Counted from the stretch's first letter, positions 41,793 through 52,996 are shown. The stretch is 64,000 nucleotides of DNA from Erythrobacter litoralis HTCC2594 (GCF_000013005.1 NC_007722.1:1555501-1619500); one strand, 5' to 3'. Notes: generated by a model not told the origin, from the letters alone. Translations and numbers: made by a program.

Positions 41793-44449
41793 GCGGCGCT
41801 GGCCAATCGCTCGCGCACCGCGTTGAGCGCCGCCTCGGCTTTCAAGCCATCCGGGCCACCGCCTTGCGCCATGTCCGGACGGCCGCCGCCGCCTTTCCCG
41901 CCCAAGACTTCGACCCCCGCACGAACCAGATCGACGGCGTTGTAGCGGTCGGTCAGATCGTCGGTAACGGCAGCAGCGAAGGCAGCTTTCCCCTCGTTGA
42001 CCGCACAGATGGCTGCGATGCCCGATCCCATGCGTTGTTTGGCTTCGTCCAGAAGTCCGCGCAAATCCTTGGGGTTTAGCCCGTTGATCACCTGACCGCT
42101 GAATGTAACATCGCCGATCGTTTCATCTTGGGATTGAGCGACTTGCGAACCACCCCCGCCAAGCGCAAGCTGCTTCCTCGCGTCGGCCAGCTCTTTCTCG
42201 AGCGCTTTTCGCTCGTCCAGCAGCGCCGCCACGCGCTCCGCCACCTCTTCGGGATTGGTCCGCAGCGCACTAGCGGCGGATTTGAGCGCTTCCTCGCGCC
42301 GCACAAGCCATTGCCGTGCGGCGTCGCCCGTAAGCGCTTCGATACGCCGCACGCCCGAGCTTACCGCACTTTCGGAGATAATCCGGAACAGCTGGATATC
42401 GCCCGTTGCGCGCACGTGAGTACCGCCGCAGAGCTCCACGGAATAGTTACGGCCTTCCTTGCTTCGGCGCCCCATGCTGAGCACGCGCACTTCCTCGCCG
42501 TATTTCTCGCCGAAAAGCGCGAGCGCCCCCGCATCGACCGCGTCGTCCGGACTCATCAGGCGCGTGGTTACCGTTTCATTGGCACGGATTTCCTCGTTCA
42601 CTTCGGCCTCGATGGCCGCAATATCATCTTCGCTCAGCGGCTTGGGATGCGAGAAATCGAACCGCAGCCGGTCCTCCGCCACCAGCGAGCCCTTCTGCGT
42701 TACATGTTCGCCGAGTCGATTGCGCAATGCAGCATGGACGAGATGTGTCGCCGAGTGATTGGCGCGCACCCGGTCGCGCCGATCGACGTCGACATCGAGA
42801 TGTAGAGTGTCGCCTTTAAGCACCGTGCCGCTCTGGATCTTGGCCTGGTGCGTGTGCAGCCGCCCAAGCGGCTTGCCGGTGTCGGTGACTTCCACTTTTA
42901 CACCGTCAGGCGTCGACATGGTACCGGCATCGCCGGTCTGTCCGCCGCTTTCGCCATAGAACGGTGTCTGATTGGTGAGGATCACCACCTCGTCGCCCGC
43001 CGATGCGCTGTCGACTTCCTTGCCGTTCTTGACAAGCGCGACCACGCGACCTTCGCCGCTGGTCGAAGTGTAGCCGGTAAACTCGGTCGCACCTTCGCGT
43101 TCGGCAATGTCGAACCAGACCTCGCTGTCGGCGGCCTGGCCCGAGCCTTTCCAAGCGGCGCGCGCAGCGTCTTTCTGACGCTGCATGGCGGAGGCGAAGC
43201 CCGTCTCGTCGACCGCGATGCCGCGCGGCCGCAGCGCATCTTCGGTCAGGTCGTAGGGGAAGCCATAAGTATCGTAGAGCTTGAACGCCGTTTCGCCGTC
43301 GAGCGTATCGCCTTCGCTCATGTCGCCGGTGGCATCGTCGAGAAGGCGCAAGCCTTTCTCCAGCGTCTGGCGGAAACGGGCTTCCTCGCGCTCGAGCGTT
43401 TCCTCGATTAGTGCCTGGCCGCGCGTAAGCTCGGGATACGCCTGACCCATCTCCGTGACGAGCGCAGGAACGAGCCGATGCATCAGCGGCTCGCTCGCAC
43501 CCAGCAGGTGCGCATGCCGCATGGCGCGGCGCATGATGCGGCGCAGGACATAGCCGCGTCCCTCGCTGGAGGGCAGGACGCCGTCGGCGATCAGGAAACT
43601 GGTCGAACGCAGGTGGTCCGCGATCACGCGATGGCTGGCGGCCTGGTCGCCCTCAGCCTTGACTCCGGTAAGGCCCTCGGAAGCGCCGATCAGTTCCTTG
43701 AACGTGTCGGTATCGTAATTGTCATGCACGCCCTGCATGACCGCGGCGATGCGCTCGAGACCCATGCCGGTGTCGATGTTCTTGTTGGGCAAATCCCCGG
43801 TGATCTCGCCACCGGTCTGCTCATGCTGCATGAAGACAAGGTTCCACACCTCGACGAACCGGTCGCCGTCTTCTTCCGGCGAGCCGGGAGGACCGCCGAA
43901 GATATGGTCGCCGTGGTCGAAAAAGATCTCCGAGCACGGACCGCATGGGCCATCGTCGCCCATCGCCCAGAAGTTATCCTTGGTGGCGATGCGGATGATG
44001 CGCTCTTCCGGCAGGCCAGCGATTTTTCTCCAGAAATCGTAAGCCTCGTCGTCCGTGTGGTAGACGGTCGCAGTCAGGCGCGCGGCATCGATACCCCATT
44101 CCCTGGTGAGCAGGGTCCAGGCATGCTCGATTGCCTGTTCCTTGAAGTAATCGCCGAACGAGAAGTTGCCCAGCATTTCGAAAAATGTGTGGTGCCGTGC
44201 GGTATAACCGACATTGTCGAGGTCATTGTGCTTACCACCCGCGCGGACACACTTCTGAGAGCTGGTGGCGGTCGGAGCCGGCGGGGTTTCGAGGCCGGTG
44301 AAGACGTTCTTGAACGGCACCATGCCCGCGTTGACGAACATGAGCGTGGGATCGTTATAAGGCACGAGCGGTGCGGACGCGATTTCCGCGTGACCGGCAC
44401 CGGTGAAATAGTCGAGAAAGCTGCGACGAATGTCGTTGGTCGATTGCAT
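41786..44449 (-). CDS. alaS: alanyl-tRNA synthetase
   Basis: Charges tRNA-Ala and edits mischarged Ser and Gly. It has 887 residues, the normal length. The catalytic domain begins [15 protein letters not shown] and contains motif 2 [16 protein letters not shown]. The editing domain has [13 protein letters not shown] with a zinc pair and [12 protein letters not shown]-terminal coiled-coil/C-Ala domain ([25 protein letters not shown]) is complete. It converges on the 60-residue protein gene. Confidence 0.97.
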   Translation of the reverse strand: MQSTNDIRRSFLDYFTGAGHAEIASAPLVPYNDPTLMFVNAGMVPFKNVFTGLETPPAPTATSSQKCVRAGGKHNDLDNVGYTARHHTFFEMLGNFSFGDYFKEQAIEHAWTLLTREWGIDAARLTATVYHTDDEAYDFWRKIAGLPEERIIRIATKDNFWAMGDDGPCGPCSEIFFDHGDHIFGGPPGSPEEDGDRFVEVWNLVFMQHEQTGGEITGDLPNKNIDTGMGLERIAAVMQGVHDNYDTDTFKELIGASEGLTGVKAEGDQAASHRVIADHLRSTSFLIADGVLPSSEGRGYVLRRIMRRAMRHAHLLGASEPLMHRLVPALVTEMGQAYPELTRGQALIEETLEREEARFRQTLEKGLRLLDDATGDMSEGDTLDGETAFKLYDTYGFPYDLTEDALRPRGIAVDETGFASAMQRQKDAARAAWKGSGQAADSEVWFDIAEREGATEFTGYTSTSGEGRVVALVKNGKEVDSASAGDEVVILTNQTPFYGESGGQTGDAGTMSTPDGVKVEVTDTGKPLGRLHTHQAKIQSGTVLKGDTLHLDVDVDRRDRVRANHSATHLVHAALRNRLGEHVTQKGSLVAEDRLRFDFSHPKPLSEDDIAAIEAEVNEEIRANETVTTRLMSPDDAVDAGALALFGEKYGEEVRVLSMGRRSKEGRNYSVELCGGTHVRATGDIQLFRIISESAVSSGVRRIEALTGDAARQWLVRREEALKSAASALRTNPEEVAERVAALLDERKALEKELADARKQLALGGGGSQVAQSQDETIGDVTFSGQVINGLNPKDLRGLLDEAKQRMGSGIAAICAVNEGKAAFAAAVTDDLTDRYNAVDLVRAGVEVLGGKGGGGRPDMAQGGGPDGLKAEAALNAVRERLASAAA

Positions 44450-44520
44450 GCGCGCGAATTAGGGCGTGAAGGCGCATCGGACAAGCGGGGAATGCGGCGC
44501 GGCAATCCCGATGCCCGATA

Positions 44521-45345
44521 TCAGCTTTTCTTTGCTGTCACGATCCATGCCGATGCCTTCAACGCAACCAGCCCATCGTCCGCGTGTCTTTCGAGATAGA
44601 CTCGGAGCCTGCTCCGGAACTCATCCTTCGCGGCATCGTCCAGCTTCGAAGCGAGCTTGGCAGCCGGGCCGATTACGGAAAAGTGTGTCATCGCGTCCTC
44701 GATGGCCTCTTCGCCGGTGCCGACGACATAGGCGAAATCGACAGGTTCGAATGCAATGTCCTGCCATCCTGCATCGGCCAGCAGCGAATGCACGAACTGG
44801 CGATCGGCAAAGGCGAAGGGGCCGGGCGTGTAAGCCGATGGTGGCGGCTCGGCATCGACCGGCACCATCCGTGCAACGTCCGAGGCCCATGGATTTTCCT
44901 GAAGATCGCGGAAACAACTGAAGACCAAGCGACCATCGTCGGTCACGATGCTACGCAAATGCGCGAAGGCAGCCGCGGGATCGTCGAAGAACATCACACC
45001 ATGCCGCGATACGATCAGATCGGGGTGAAAATCGGCATCGCGCCACCGCGAAGCATCGCCGACTTCGAATTGTGCATTCACCAGATGCTCGCCGCGCTGC
45101 CGGGCGACTGCGACGAGCGCTTCACTGACATCGAGGCCGATAAACTGTGCGTGCGGGTGCCCACGCGCGAGCGCCAGCGACAGTTCCCCGGCGCCGCATC
45201 CGACATCGAGTGCGCGTGTGATGCGCCTCGCGCTGGCCGCGCCCAGCAAGCGGTCGGTCAACCCGGAGAAGCTGCGGTCCGTGCGGCGATAATGTTTCGC
45301 CCAGACGCTGCCGGTATCGCCTTCCCAGGCGGCCTTGTCTGTCAT
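44521..45345 (-). CDS. SAM-dependent class I methyltransferase
   Basis: A 274-residue protein with the SAM-binding motif I RALDVGCGAGELSLALARG near residue 45 and motif II FIGLDVSEALVAVA. The rest (PDLIVSRHGVMFFDDP and LRSIVTDDGRLVFSCF) is the usual Rossmann methyltransferase with no substrate clue. The ATG at 45345 has GAGGGGA nine bases upstream; a GTG six codons earlier (45363) is an alternative. The recA terminator region lies beyond its start. Confidence 0.82.
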   Translation of the reverse strand: MTDKAAWEGDTGSVWAKHYRRTDRSFSGLTDRLLGAASARRITRALDVGCGAGELSLALARGHPHAQFIGLDVSEALVAVARQRGEHLVNAQFEVGDASRWRDADFHPDLIVSRHGVMFFDDPAAAFAHLRSIVTDDGRLVFSCFRDLQENPWASDVARMVPVDAEPPPSAYTPGPFAFADRQFVHSLLADAGWQDIAFEPVDFAYVVGTGEEAIEDAMTHFSVIGPAAKLASKLDDAAKDEFRSRLRVYLERHADDGLVALKASAWIVTAKKS

Positions 45346-45432
45346 GTGCCAGTTTCCCCTCACCGCCCAAGTAAATGCTCTGGTTCATTTGGGGAAGCCA
45401 TGAACGCCAGCCGTGAACAGCTTGGTGAAAGG

Positions 45433-45469
45433 AAAAGCCGGCGCGGATTTCGGGGGCATCCGCGCCGGC
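45433..45469 (-). terminator. rho-independent terminator of recA
   Basis: GCCGGCGCGGAT and ATCCGCGCCGGC form a perfect 12-bp stem with a nine-base loop, and on the minus strand TTTT follows directly. It lies about 57 bases beyond the recA stop. Confidence 0.85.
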
Positions 45470-45481
45470 GATCCATGTGTT

Positions 45482-45510
45482 CGGGTGCCCTTTGCAAAGT
45501 GGGGCACCCG
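45482..45510 (-). terminator. second hairpin just after recA
   Basis: CGGGTGCCC and GGGCACCCG pair over nine bp around an 11-base loop 16 bases beyond the recA stop, before the terminator at 45433-45469. It has no T tract, so it is more likely an mRNA 3' stabiliser or a partial terminator. Confidence 0.45.
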
Positions 45511-45525
45511 CTTGAGAAGCGTGCC

Positions 45526-46584
45526 TCAGTCCTCAGCGTCAGGACCGGTCATCATCTCCTCGGCGACCTCGTCGGTTTTACCGCGAATGGCGGCTTCCAA
45601 CTTGTCGCAAATCTCGGGATTTTCCTTGAGATAGGTCTTGGCGTTCTCGCGCCCCTGCCCGATCCGGATGCTGTCGTAGCTGAACCAGGAGCCGGACTTC
45701 TCGACGATCCCGGCCTTGACGCCGAGGTCGAGGATTTCGCCGATCTTGGAGATGCCTTCGCCATACATGATGTCGAATTCGACCTGCTTGAACGGCGGGG
45801 CGACCTTGTTCTTGACAACCTTCACGCGGGTCGAGTTGCCGACCACTTCGTCCCGGTCCTTGATCTGGCCGGTACGGCGAATGTCCAGCCGGACCGAAGC
45901 GTAGAACTTGAGCGCGTTTCCGCCCGTCGTCGTCTCGGGGTTGCCGTACATCACACCGATCTTCATGCGCAGCTGGTTGATGAAGATCACCATGCACTTG
46001 GAACGGTTGATCGAGCCGGTCAGCTTGCGTAGCGACTGGCTCATCAGGCGGGCCTGCAGGCCGACGTGGCTGTCGCCCATCTCGCCTTCGATCTCCGCAC
46101 GCGGAACCAGAGCGGCGACCGAATCGACGACGAGGATATCGACTGCATTGGAACGCACCAATGTGTCGGTAATCTCGAGCGCCTGCTCGCCGGTATCGGG
46201 CTGCGAGACGATCAATTCATCGATGTCGACGCCCAGTGCCTTGGCATAGACAGGGTCGAGCGCATGCTCGGCATCGACGAAGGCAGCGGTCCCGCCGGCC
46301 TTCTGGGCTTCGGCGATGGCGTGCAGCGCGAGCGTTGTCTTGCCCGAGCTTTCCGGGCCATAGACTTCGATCACGCGGCCCTTGGGGAGGCCGCCGATGC
46401 CAAGCGCGATATCCAGCCCGAGCGACCCGGTCGAAATCGCTTCGACATTCATCGCTTCCTTCGAACCCAGCTTCATCGCCGAGCCCTTGCCGAACGCGCG
46501 GTCGATCTGGGCGAGTGCTGCGTCAAGCGCCTTCTGACGGTCCACGTTGTTTTCCTTTTCAACCAGCTTCAGATTGGCGGACAT
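45526..46584 (-). CDS. recA: recombinase A
   Basis: Strand-exchange ATPase and SOS coprotease. It has 352 residues. The P-loop is GPESSGKTT (about 76-84); the DNA-binding loop L1 and the signature [14 protein letters not shown] are present, and the acidic tail ends PDAED. The sequence is intact with no intein. A LexA-type box lies 76-90 bases upstream, so it should be damage-inducible. Confidence 0.97.
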   Translation of the reverse strand: MSANLKLVEKENNVDRQKALDAALAQIDRAFGKGSAMKLGSKEAMNVEAISTGSLGLDIALGIGGLPKGRVIEVYGPESSGKTTLALHAIAEAQKAGGTAAFVDAEHALDPVYAKALGVDIDELIVSQPDTGEQALEITDTLVRSNAVDILVVDSVAALVPRAEIEGEMGDSHVGLQARLMSQSLRKLTGSINRSKCMVIFINQLRMKIGVMYGNPETTTGGNALKFYASVRLDIRRTGQIKDRDEVVGNSTRVKVVKNKVAPPFKQVEFDIMYGEGISKIGEILDLGVKAGIVEKSGSWFSYDSIRIGQGRENAKTYLKENPEICDKLEAAIRGKTDEVAEEMMTGPDAED

Positions 46585-46659
46585 CGCATTGTCTCCCTCG
46601 CTTGCCTAGGGGCCATTTCCCCTTATCGACACACATCATGTATCGCTTTTGTTCTGGTG

Positions 46660-46674
46660 GAACAAGGGGGGAAC
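46660..46674 (-). promoter_or_regulatory. SOS (LexA) box GTTC-N7-GTTC of recA
   Basis: On the minus strand the site reads GTTC, seven bases, GTTC, exactly the alphaproteobacterial LexA consensus. It lies 76-90 bases before the recA ATG, a normal place for an operator over the promoter. A second palindrome GTTC-N5-GAAC overlaps it at 46651-46663. Confidence 0.85.
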
Positions 46675-46733
46675 GAAATTTTTTCTCTGTATCGGATCAA
46701 ACAGGTCGGCCGCAGGCGACGGCCGCTTGTGCT

Positions 46734-49178
46734 CTAGCGCGTCTTTGCACCCAGCACTTCCGCGACTTTCTGCGAGATCTGTTGCACGCTGAAGGGTTTG
46801 GGAAGGAAGTGCATATTGTGGATGTCGATATCCTTGCGCAGTTGTTCCTCGGCATAGCCCGACATGAACAGGATCGGGATGTCGGGCGCGACCTTGCGAA
46901 TCGCGCGCGCCATTGCCGGGCCATCCATCCCCGGCATCACGACATCGGAGACGACGAGATCGAATGCACCGCCATTGGCGATCGCCGCAAAGCCCATTTC
47001 ACCGTCGGCGCAAGAGGTTACCGTATGGCCTGCCCGCGTCAGCGCGCGCTCGGCCACGGTGCGAACCATGTCCTCGTCTTCGACCAGCAGAAGCCGTGCT
47101 CCTCCCGACCACTCGCTGGCAGGAGGCGCGTCTTCTTCGCGGGCGGCTTGCGGTACCTCGCCATGATGCACCGGTAGATAGATCGTAAAACGCGCGCCGG
47201 TGGCCTTGCCGCCCGGCCCGGCCACATTGTCGGCAAAGATGAAGCCGCCCGATTGCTTGACGATCCCGTAAACCGTCGAGAGGCCCAGCCCCGTGCCTTT
47301 CCCCTGCTCCTTGGTCGTAAAAAACGGCTCGAAGATTTTCGGCAGCACATCTTCCGGAATGCCACCTCCCGTGTCCTGCACGATCAGCGCGGTATAGTCC
47401 GCCAGCGGCAGGATGTCGGAGCCCATACCGCGCACGTCCCTGGCCGATACGCGCCGCGTCGCCATCGTCAGGCGTCCGTTGGCCACGCCATGAGACTGGA
47501 TCGCATCGCGGGCATTGACCGCGAGGTTGATGATGACCTGTTCCAGCTGGCGCGGATCGGCGCGGACAGGGCCGAGGTCGCGATCATGACGGACGCTGAA
47601 CTCGATCTTCTCGCCGACGAGCCGCTTGAGAAGCTGGTGCACTTCGCTCACGACGTCGGGCAGTTGCAGCACTTCGGGCCGCAATGTCTGCTGGCGGCTG
47701 AAGGCAAGCAATTGCCGCGTCAGGCTGGCGGCGCGATTGGAATTGGCGAGGATCTGCTGGATATCGTCGTAATCGCTGTCGCCGGGCGTGTGGCGCAGCA
47801 GCATGAGATCGCAATAGCCGATGATCGCGGTCAGAACATTGTTGAAGTCATGCGCGACGCCGCCGGCGAGCTGGCCGACCGCCTGCATCTTGGTCGCCTG
47901 CGCGACCTGACGCTTGAGCCTGGTCTCTTCCGTGCTGTCGGCGAGGCTGAGCAAAACCGCCGCATCGCCGAGGCCGCGCACGCCCGAGAGGCCGAGCGAG
48001 ACCGGTTCTTCGGGCGCCGTGCGCAGGCGCACCGCCATATCCCCGCTGTTGGCGGGGCCCTTCGCATACCGCCGCACCGCGTCGGCAAGCGCGCTCTTGT
48101 CCTCCTTTACCACAAGATCGGACGGATATTGCGGCAGGCCCTGCTCCTCGCGCTCGATCGCGCGCAGGAAGCTCGGATTGGCGAACAGGAAGCGTCCGTC
48201 GCGGTCGGTCATGGCCAACCCGAGTGGCAAAGCGCCGACCAGCGCCTCCAGTTGCGGCGTAGCATTGCTCGCGCCAGGTTCCTCTGCCGCGCCCATGGCG
48301 ATGCCCTGCTCCATCAGCAGCATCAGCGAAGGTGCCGCATCGGCGCTCGCACCGGCGGGATCGTCCGGATCGTTGAGTGGGACATGGACCAGCGCATGCG
48401 GCGTGCCGCGCTTGCCTTCGCGCGCGAAATAGATGCGATCCTTTTCGTCGCTGCGCAGCAAGGTTACGAATTCCCGGCCTGCCAGCGTCGCCTTGGGATC
48501 GCCCGTTGCGCGCTCGGCGAACCCGGGACTTGCCGCATTGACCGTTCCATCGGGCGCAATCAGCACGCTCTCGACCCCGGCGCGGGACAGCATCGCGCCA
48601 AGCACGCCGGTCAGCTGGGATGCGAGCGAGCCGGTCGCATCGTCGGCGACCAGCGAAGCGAAGCGCCAAACCAGGTAATCGTCGCCGCGCCCGGCGCGCT
48701 GCGCCTCCACGTGCCAGCTGCGCGCACCGTCGGCACTGGCGACCGACCCGACCGATGCCGTGCCGTCTCGCCAGGCCTCGCGCGCGACGCGGGTGAGTGC
48801 TTCGAGCGAAGGCTGGTCCACGCTGAGATTGGGCGGTGCCTTGCCGACACCCAGCTGCTCCGCGAACAGCGAGCTGGCACAGACAAGGCGGTTGGCGCGG
48901 TCCGTAATCGCCACCGCCACATCGGGCCGTTCGATCGCCGCGACGGTGACCGACCAGTCGGGCGGGGCAAGCTCGGCCTCGCCCGCTTCGTTACGCACCC
49001 GCGCCAAGGTGAATACCAGGGCCAACAGGGTCGCCAGCCCGCCGGCATAGGCGACCGTCAGCAATGCCAGCCCGCTGAGAGCCCAAACGGCCCCGATGCT
49101 CACCAGCAGCGCGGCACCGAGGATCAGCCAGAAAGGTGGTATGCGGGCAGCTGCGCTCTCTGCGTCGAAGCCCTTCAT
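46734..49178 (-). CDS. cckA: CckA-like hybrid sensor histidine kinase
   Basis: An 814-residue hybrid kinase. It has two N-terminal membrane helices (about residues 16-60), PAS-like sensor regions ([35 protein letters not shown]), a HisKA domain with H443 in GGVAHDFNN, an ATPase domain ([29 protein letters not shown]) and a C-terminal receiver with D745 in [14 protein letters not shown]. This layout and the [18 protein letters not shown] box fit CckA, which drives CtrA and CpdR phosphorylation through ChpT. The ATG at 49178 overlaps the DUF2062 gene by ATGA. A frame reaching 49799 is not the true start. Confidence 0.9.
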   Translation of the reverse strand: MKGFDAESAAARIPPFWLILGAALLVSIGAVWALSGLALLTVAYAGGLATLLALVFTLARVRNEAGEAELAPPDWSVTVAAIERPDVAVAITDRANRLVCASSLFAEQLGVGKAPPNLSVDQPSLEALTRVAREAWRDGTASVGSVASADGARSWHVEAQRAGRGDDYLVWRFASLVADDATGSLASQLTGVLGAMLSRAGVESVLIAPDGTVNAASPGFAERATGDPKATLAGREFVTLLRSDEKDRIYFAREGKRGTPHALVHVPLNDPDDPAGASADAAPSLMLLMEQGIAMGAAEEPGASNATPQLEALVGALPLGLAMTDRDGRFLFANPSFLRAIEREEQGLPQYPSDLVVKEDKSALADAVRRYAKGPANSGDMAVRLRTAPEEPVSLGLSGVRGLGDAAVLLSLADSTEETRLKRQVAQATKMQAVGQLAGGVAHDFNNVLTAIIGYCDLMLLRHTPGDSDYDDIQQILANSNRAASLTRQLLAFSRQQTLRPEVLQLPDVVSEVHQLLKRLVGEKIEFSVRHDRDLGPVRADPRQLEQVIINLAVNARDAIQSHGVANGRLTMATRRVSARDVRGMGSDILPLADYTALIVQDTGGGIPEDVLPKIFEPFFTTKEQGKGTGLGLSTVYGIVKQSGGFIFADNVAGPGGKATGARFTIYLPVHHGEVPQAAREEDAPPASEWSGGARLLLVEDEDMVRTVAERALTRAGHTVTSCADGEMGFAAIANGGAFDLVVSDVVMPGMDGPAMARAIRKVAPDIPILFMSGYAEEQLRKDIDIHNMHFLPKPFSVQQISQKVAEVLGAKTR

Positions 49179-49765
49179 CCGCGGCCAGCCTGCAGCCGTT
49201 CGTCGAGCCGCTGCTCCATCTGGCGCAGCCGCTTGGCGCGCTTGGCGTGGACGCGGCGGGTCCACCACCAGCTGGCGATGACATAGCCAAGAGCGGCGCT
49301 GACGATGGCCAGGACGAGGAAACCGAACACCGTCACCCCGGCGGTTTCGAAGAAACCGCTGAACGTGCGCCAGCTTTCGCTCTGCATCTGCCCTTCGATC
49401 ATCGCTCCGCCGACCTCGCGGTCGATATCGAGTACGATTGTCCCGACCCGATTGGCCACGACGGCCCAAAACGGAATCGTAAAAGGGTTGGTGACGAAGG
49501 TTACCAGTGCGGCCAGCGGGACGTTTGCCCGCGCCGGCAGGGCCATGAAGGCAGCAAGGAATATCTGCCCAAGCGGTACGATGAAGGCACAGAAGAGCCC
49601 CAGCGCGACACCCCGCGGAACCGAGCGCCGCGTGAAACGCCACAGTTCCGGGCTGAGAAAGCGATGGGCGATCGGTGCCAGATACTTGTTCTCGGCCATT
49701 TCCTCGCGCGAGGGCATGTGGCGTCGAAACCAGTCGGCCAGGAAAGTCTTGCGCTTGGTGCTCAT
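49175..49765 (-). CDS. DUF2062-domain membrane protein
   Basis: A 196-residue protein with three or four hydrophobic segments. The motif PRGVALGLFCAFIVPLGQ and NVPLAALVTFVTNPFTIP with the conserved TNPFT are the DUF2062 hallmark. The C-terminus is basic and helical (RRVHAKRAKRLRQMEQRL). The function is unknown. Its stop overlaps the cckA ATG by four bases, so the pair should be coupled, which may point to a role with the kinase. Confidence 0.83.
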   Translation of the reverse strand: MSTKRKTFLADWFRRHMPSREEMAENKYLAPIAHRFLSPELWRFTRRSVPRGVALGLFCAFIVPLGQIFLAAFMALPARANVPLAALVTFVTNPFTIPFWAVVANRVGTIVLDIDREVGGAMIEGQMQSESWRTFSGFFETAGVTVFGFLVLAIVSAALGYVIASWWWTRRVHAKRAKRLRQMEQRLDERLQAGRG

Positions 49766-49923
49766 CGGACTGCCCCGCCCATGCGCCCGGGACGGGCATT
49801 TCGCAAGTGCGGGAGACAGGTTTCCGACGAAGCGATCATGGTTAGCGATATGGGTAGCAGGGGCAAAATGGCCAGAGGGTGAATCGTGGGTCGAAATACG
49901 GCGCTATTCTTGCCGGCGGCCCA

Positions 49924-50406
49924 TCAGCCCTTGTCGCGCATGATCCGCGCCTTGTCGCGCTTCCAGTCGCGATCCTTGATGTACTCGCGCTTGTCCTGCG
50001 CCTGCCGGCCCTTGGCGAGCGCGAGCTCGACCTTCGCTCGGCCGCGGGAATTGAAATATATGCTCAGCGGCACCAGCGTCATGCCCTTTCGCTCGACCGC
50101 ACCGAGCAACCGCTCGATCTCGCGATTGTGCAGCAGCAGCTTGCGCGGACGGCGCGGCTGGTGGTTCAAGCGATTGCCGTGGCTGTATTCCGGGATGTTG
50201 GCATTGATCAGCCACGCTTCGCCATCCCTCACTTCGGCATAGCTTTCCGCGATCGAGGCCTCGCCGGCGCGCAGGGCCTTCACTTCGGTTCCCTGCAACG
50301 CGATCCCGGCTTCGAACTTGTCCTCGACCGCGTAATCGAACCGTGCGCGCCGGTTCTCGGCGACGGTCTTCTGCTTATCGAAGGTTTCAGGTTTGGGGCG
50401 TGCCAT
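49924..50406 (-). CDS. smpB: SsrA-binding protein
   Basis: Binds tmRNA and takes part in rescue of stalled ribosomes. It has 160 residues with the OB-fold core [37 protein letters not shown] and [17 protein letters not shown]. The C-terminal basic tail ([16 protein letters not shown]) mimics a tRNA anticodon helix. It is monocistronic; the dapA gene, a common upstream neighbour, is about 2 kb away. Confidence 0.95.
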
Positions 50407-50548
50407 AAGGCGCTGGCATGTAGGCGCTTCGCCCGATCAGGAAAAGGGCCGCTATGCGCGGATTTCGGAAACACGCATTTGCAGCGACGGGGACTTGCGC
50501 GCTAGATCGGCCGGAACGACGCACCGCGTTGCAGGGGCATACTTCCAC

Positions 50549-51610
50549 ATGGGCCATTCCAGTTTCATCATCGGCGACCAGGCCGTGCGACCGGGAACGT
50601 CCGCGATCGTCCACCTGCCGATCACCACAATGGCGACCGGCATCAATTCGACGCTGGGTGTGCAGGTGCTGCATGGCGCGACCGAAGGCCCCGCCGTCTT
50701 CGTGAGCGGCGCCGTCCATGGCGACGAGATCATCGGCAGCGCCATAGCGCAGAGACTGAGTGCCGAAATCGACCCGCGGGAGCTGGCCGGTACGCTCCTA
50801 CTGGTGCCGGTGGCCAACATATTCGGCTTCCTCAACCGCAGCCGCTACCTGCCCGACCGGCGCGACCTCAATCGATCCTTTCCCGGGAACAGCAGCGGTT
50901 CTTTGGCCAGCCAGTTGGCGCAGGTCTTCCTCACCGAGGTGATCGAACGCTGTACGCTCGGCATCGATATCCACTCGGCCGCCATCCACCGCTACAACCT
51001 GCCGCAAATCCGATTGGCCGAAGGCAATCGCCGCTTGATGGAACTTGCCGAAGCCTTCGGACCGCAGGTCATCATCGAAGCGCCACTGCGAGCCGGTTCG
51101 ATGCGCGGTTTGGCGGCGGAGCGCGGGATCGACATGCTTTTGCTTGAAGCCGGCGAAGGTCTGCGGTTCGACCCGCTTTCGATCGAGACCGGGGTGGTCG
51201 GCATCAAGCGGGTGCTGGCGCACGAAGGGCTGATCGGCGATTCGGTGGCGCTCGACAAGGTTTCCAAGTCCGCCCACGCGAAGAAAACCGTCTGGCTGCG
51301 TGCGCCGCGCGGCGGCGTCCTTCATGCCGACAAGACCTCGGGCAATGCGGTGCACGAAGGCGATGTGCTGGCGACGGTTTCCGGATTGTTTGGTGAGGAC
51401 GGTCAAGAGATCGTGAGCCCGGTCGATGGCATCGTCATCGGCCATGCCACCCTGCCCGTCGTCCATCAGGGCGATGCCCTGTTCCATGTCGCAAAGATCG
51501 CCGACCCGCTGCGCGCCAGCGACCGGATCGAGACTATCGCCGACGCGCTGCTCTCCGGCGACGACGACGACCCGTCCGAACCATTGATGGACGAGGATGA
51601 GGTAGGTTAG
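50549..51610 (+). CDS. succinylglutamate desuccinylase / aspartoacylase family hydrolase
   Basis: A 353-residue zinc carboxypeptidase-fold protein. The zinc ligands are H57 and E60 in GAVHGDEIIG, with a third in the DIHSAAIHR segment, and NRSFPGNSS supplies substrate contacts. The C-terminal beta domain (APRGGVLHADKTSGNAVHEGDVL...VVHQGDALFHV) is family-like. Its amide substrate is not evident. The ATG at 50549 matches the family start; an upstream extension overlaps smpB antisense. It converges with the next gene and overlaps its stop by four bases. Confidence 0.85.
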   Translation: MGHSSFIIGDQAVRPGTSAIVHLPITTMATGINSTLGVQVLHGATEGPAVFVSGAVHGDEIIGSAIAQRLSAEIDPRELAGTLLLVPVANIFGFLNRSRYLPDRRDLNRSFPGNSSGSLASQLAQVFLTEVIERCTLGIDIHSAAIHRYNLPQIRLAEGNRRLMELAEAFGPQVIIEAPLRAGSMRGLAAERGIDMLLLEAGEGLRFDPLSIETGVVGIKRVLAHEGLIGDSVALDKVSKSAHAKKTVWLRAPRGGVLHADKTSGNAVHEGDVLATVSGLFGEDGQEIVSPVDGIVIGHATLPVVHQGDALFHVAKIADPLRASDRIETIADALLSGDDDDPSEPLMDEDEVG

Positions 51611-52101
51611 TCTTTCCGACCGGTCAGGAGTCTATAAACGCGCTTCCAGAACCGTGCCTCGGCCAACATCAGCTTGACGATTACAGGAGGTATCCCCTGC
51701 TCGATCAAGCGGTCTTCCTGCGGGGCCTCGCCGTAGAGATAGCGTATCAGCGCCACGAAGGCGGCCAGTTCGATGGCGATGATCAATGGCAGCGCCGTCC
51801 AGCGCAGCCATCCGAGCCAGGGCAGGATTTCCCCGCTTCCATCCGGCATCAACCAGGCGGCAAATGCGATGCCTGCGGCACCGATACCCAGAGATCGCAA
51901 GATCGCGGCCTTCAGCGGCACACGGGTGCGAAGGTAGGCGAAATACAGCAGCGGCAGGAACAGACCGAAGTCAAACAGGTAGATTCGCTCGGTCAGTCGC
52001 GGGTCGACTTCAGTCGGAGTGCCGGCGGAAACCTGCCAGGCGGCGAGCAACCACAGCGGCAGGAGCCAGTAGAACCAATACTCTTTGACGATATTCGTCA
52101 T
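51607..52101 (-). CDS. four-helix membrane protein of unknown function
   Basis: A 164-residue protein with about four hydrophobic segments (WFYWLLPLWLLAAWQV, LFDFGLFLPLLYFAYL, SLGIGAAGIAFAAWL, ALPLIIAIELAAFVALIRYLY), and a basic C-terminal tail. I recognise no family. It lies 13 bases downstream of dapA and may share its transcript. Confidence 0.65.
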   Translation of the reverse strand: MTNIVKEYWFYWLLPLWLLAAWQVSAGTPTEVDPRLTERIYLFDFGLFLPLLYFAYLRTRVPLKAAILRSLGIGAAGIAFAAWLMPDGSGEILPWLGWLRWTALPLIIAIELAAFVALIRYLYGEAPQEDRLIEQGIPPVIVKLMLAEARFWKRVYRLLTGRKD

Positions 52102-52114
52102 TGTCGCCCCACGA

Positions 52115-52996
52115 TTAAATCAACCCGGCATGCTCCAGCGCTTCGTCCACCGCCTTGCGCGACGCCTCGCTGGCCGAAACGATCGGCAGGCGGACTTCGT
52201 CGGTGAATTCTTCCATCACCCGGCTGAGCGCATATTTGACCGGCGCGGGCGAAGCGTCGCTGAACATCGCGTAGTGGAGCGGGAACAGGCGGTCGTTAAG
52301 TTCGCGCGCTCTCGCCAGTTCGTTGGCGGCAATCGCGGAATGAAACTCAGCGCACAAGGCCGGGGCGACATTGGCCGTGACCGATATTGCGCCCGAACCG
52401 CCGGCCGCCGAATGCGGCAGCCACAATTCGTCATTGCCCGACAGCTGGCAGAAGTCGCGCCCGATCCCCATGCGGTGGTCGGCGACGCGCGATAGGTCGC
52501 CGCTGGCATCCTTTATGGCGACGATCCGGTCCGGATATTTGGTCACCAGTTCGACGACGGTTTCGTCTTCTATATCGGTCACCGTGCGGCTCGGCACGTT
52601 GTAAAGAACGATCGGCAGGTCGCTGTTTTCGGCGAGGAAACTGAAATGCGCGATCAGGCCAGCCTGGCTCGGACGGTTGTAGTAAGGCGCGACGCACAGC
52701 CCCGCAGCCGCGCCCGCTTTCTTGGAGAAATTCATGTGCAGCAGTGCGTTGCGCGTGTCGTTGCTGCCGCACCCCGCGATCACCGGCACGCGGCCCGCCG
52801 CCTGTTCGATGCAGACCTCGATAACGCGGTGATGCTCGGCATTGGAAAGCGTCGAAGCCTCGCCCGTCGTCCCGCAGGGCACCAACGCGCTGGAGCCGCT
52901 TTCAATCTGCCAGTCGACCAGCCGCCGGAACGTGGCCTCGTCGAACGCTCCATCGCGAAAAGGAGTCGCAAGGGCGGGAATAGAGCCCGAAAACAT
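52115..52996 (-). CDS. dapA: 4-hydroxy-tetrahydrodipicolinate synthase
   Basis: Condenses aspartate semialdehyde with pyruvate to start the lysine/diaminopimelate branch. It has 293 residues on a TIM barrel. The Schiff-base Lys162 is in IVAIKDASGD, Tyr132 in VLYNVPSRT and the GTTGEASTL phosphate-like loop is present. The ATG at 52996 gives the normal length. It reads divergently from the lytic transglycosylase gene, and both supply or remodel cell wall. Confidence 0.95.
   Translation of the reverse strand: MFSGSIPALATPFRDGAFDEATFRRLVDWQIESGSSALVPCGTTGEASTLSNAEHHRVIEVCIEQAAGRVPVIAGCGSNDTRNALLHMNFSKKAGAAAGLCVAPYYNRPSQAGLIAHFSFLAENSDLPIVLYNVPSRTVTDIEDETVVELVTKYPDRIVAIKDASGDLSRVADHRMGIGRDFCQLSGNDELWLPHSAAGGSGAISVTANVAPALCAEFHSAIAANELARARELNDRLFPLHYAMFSDASPAPVKYALSRVMEEFTDEVRLPIVSASEASRKAVDEALEHAGLI

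Noticed and set aside
49179..49799. N-terminal extension of cckA to 49799
   Set aside because: It overlaps the DUF2062 gene in another frame. The ATG at 49178 overlaps that gene's stop and begins a normal membrane anchor.
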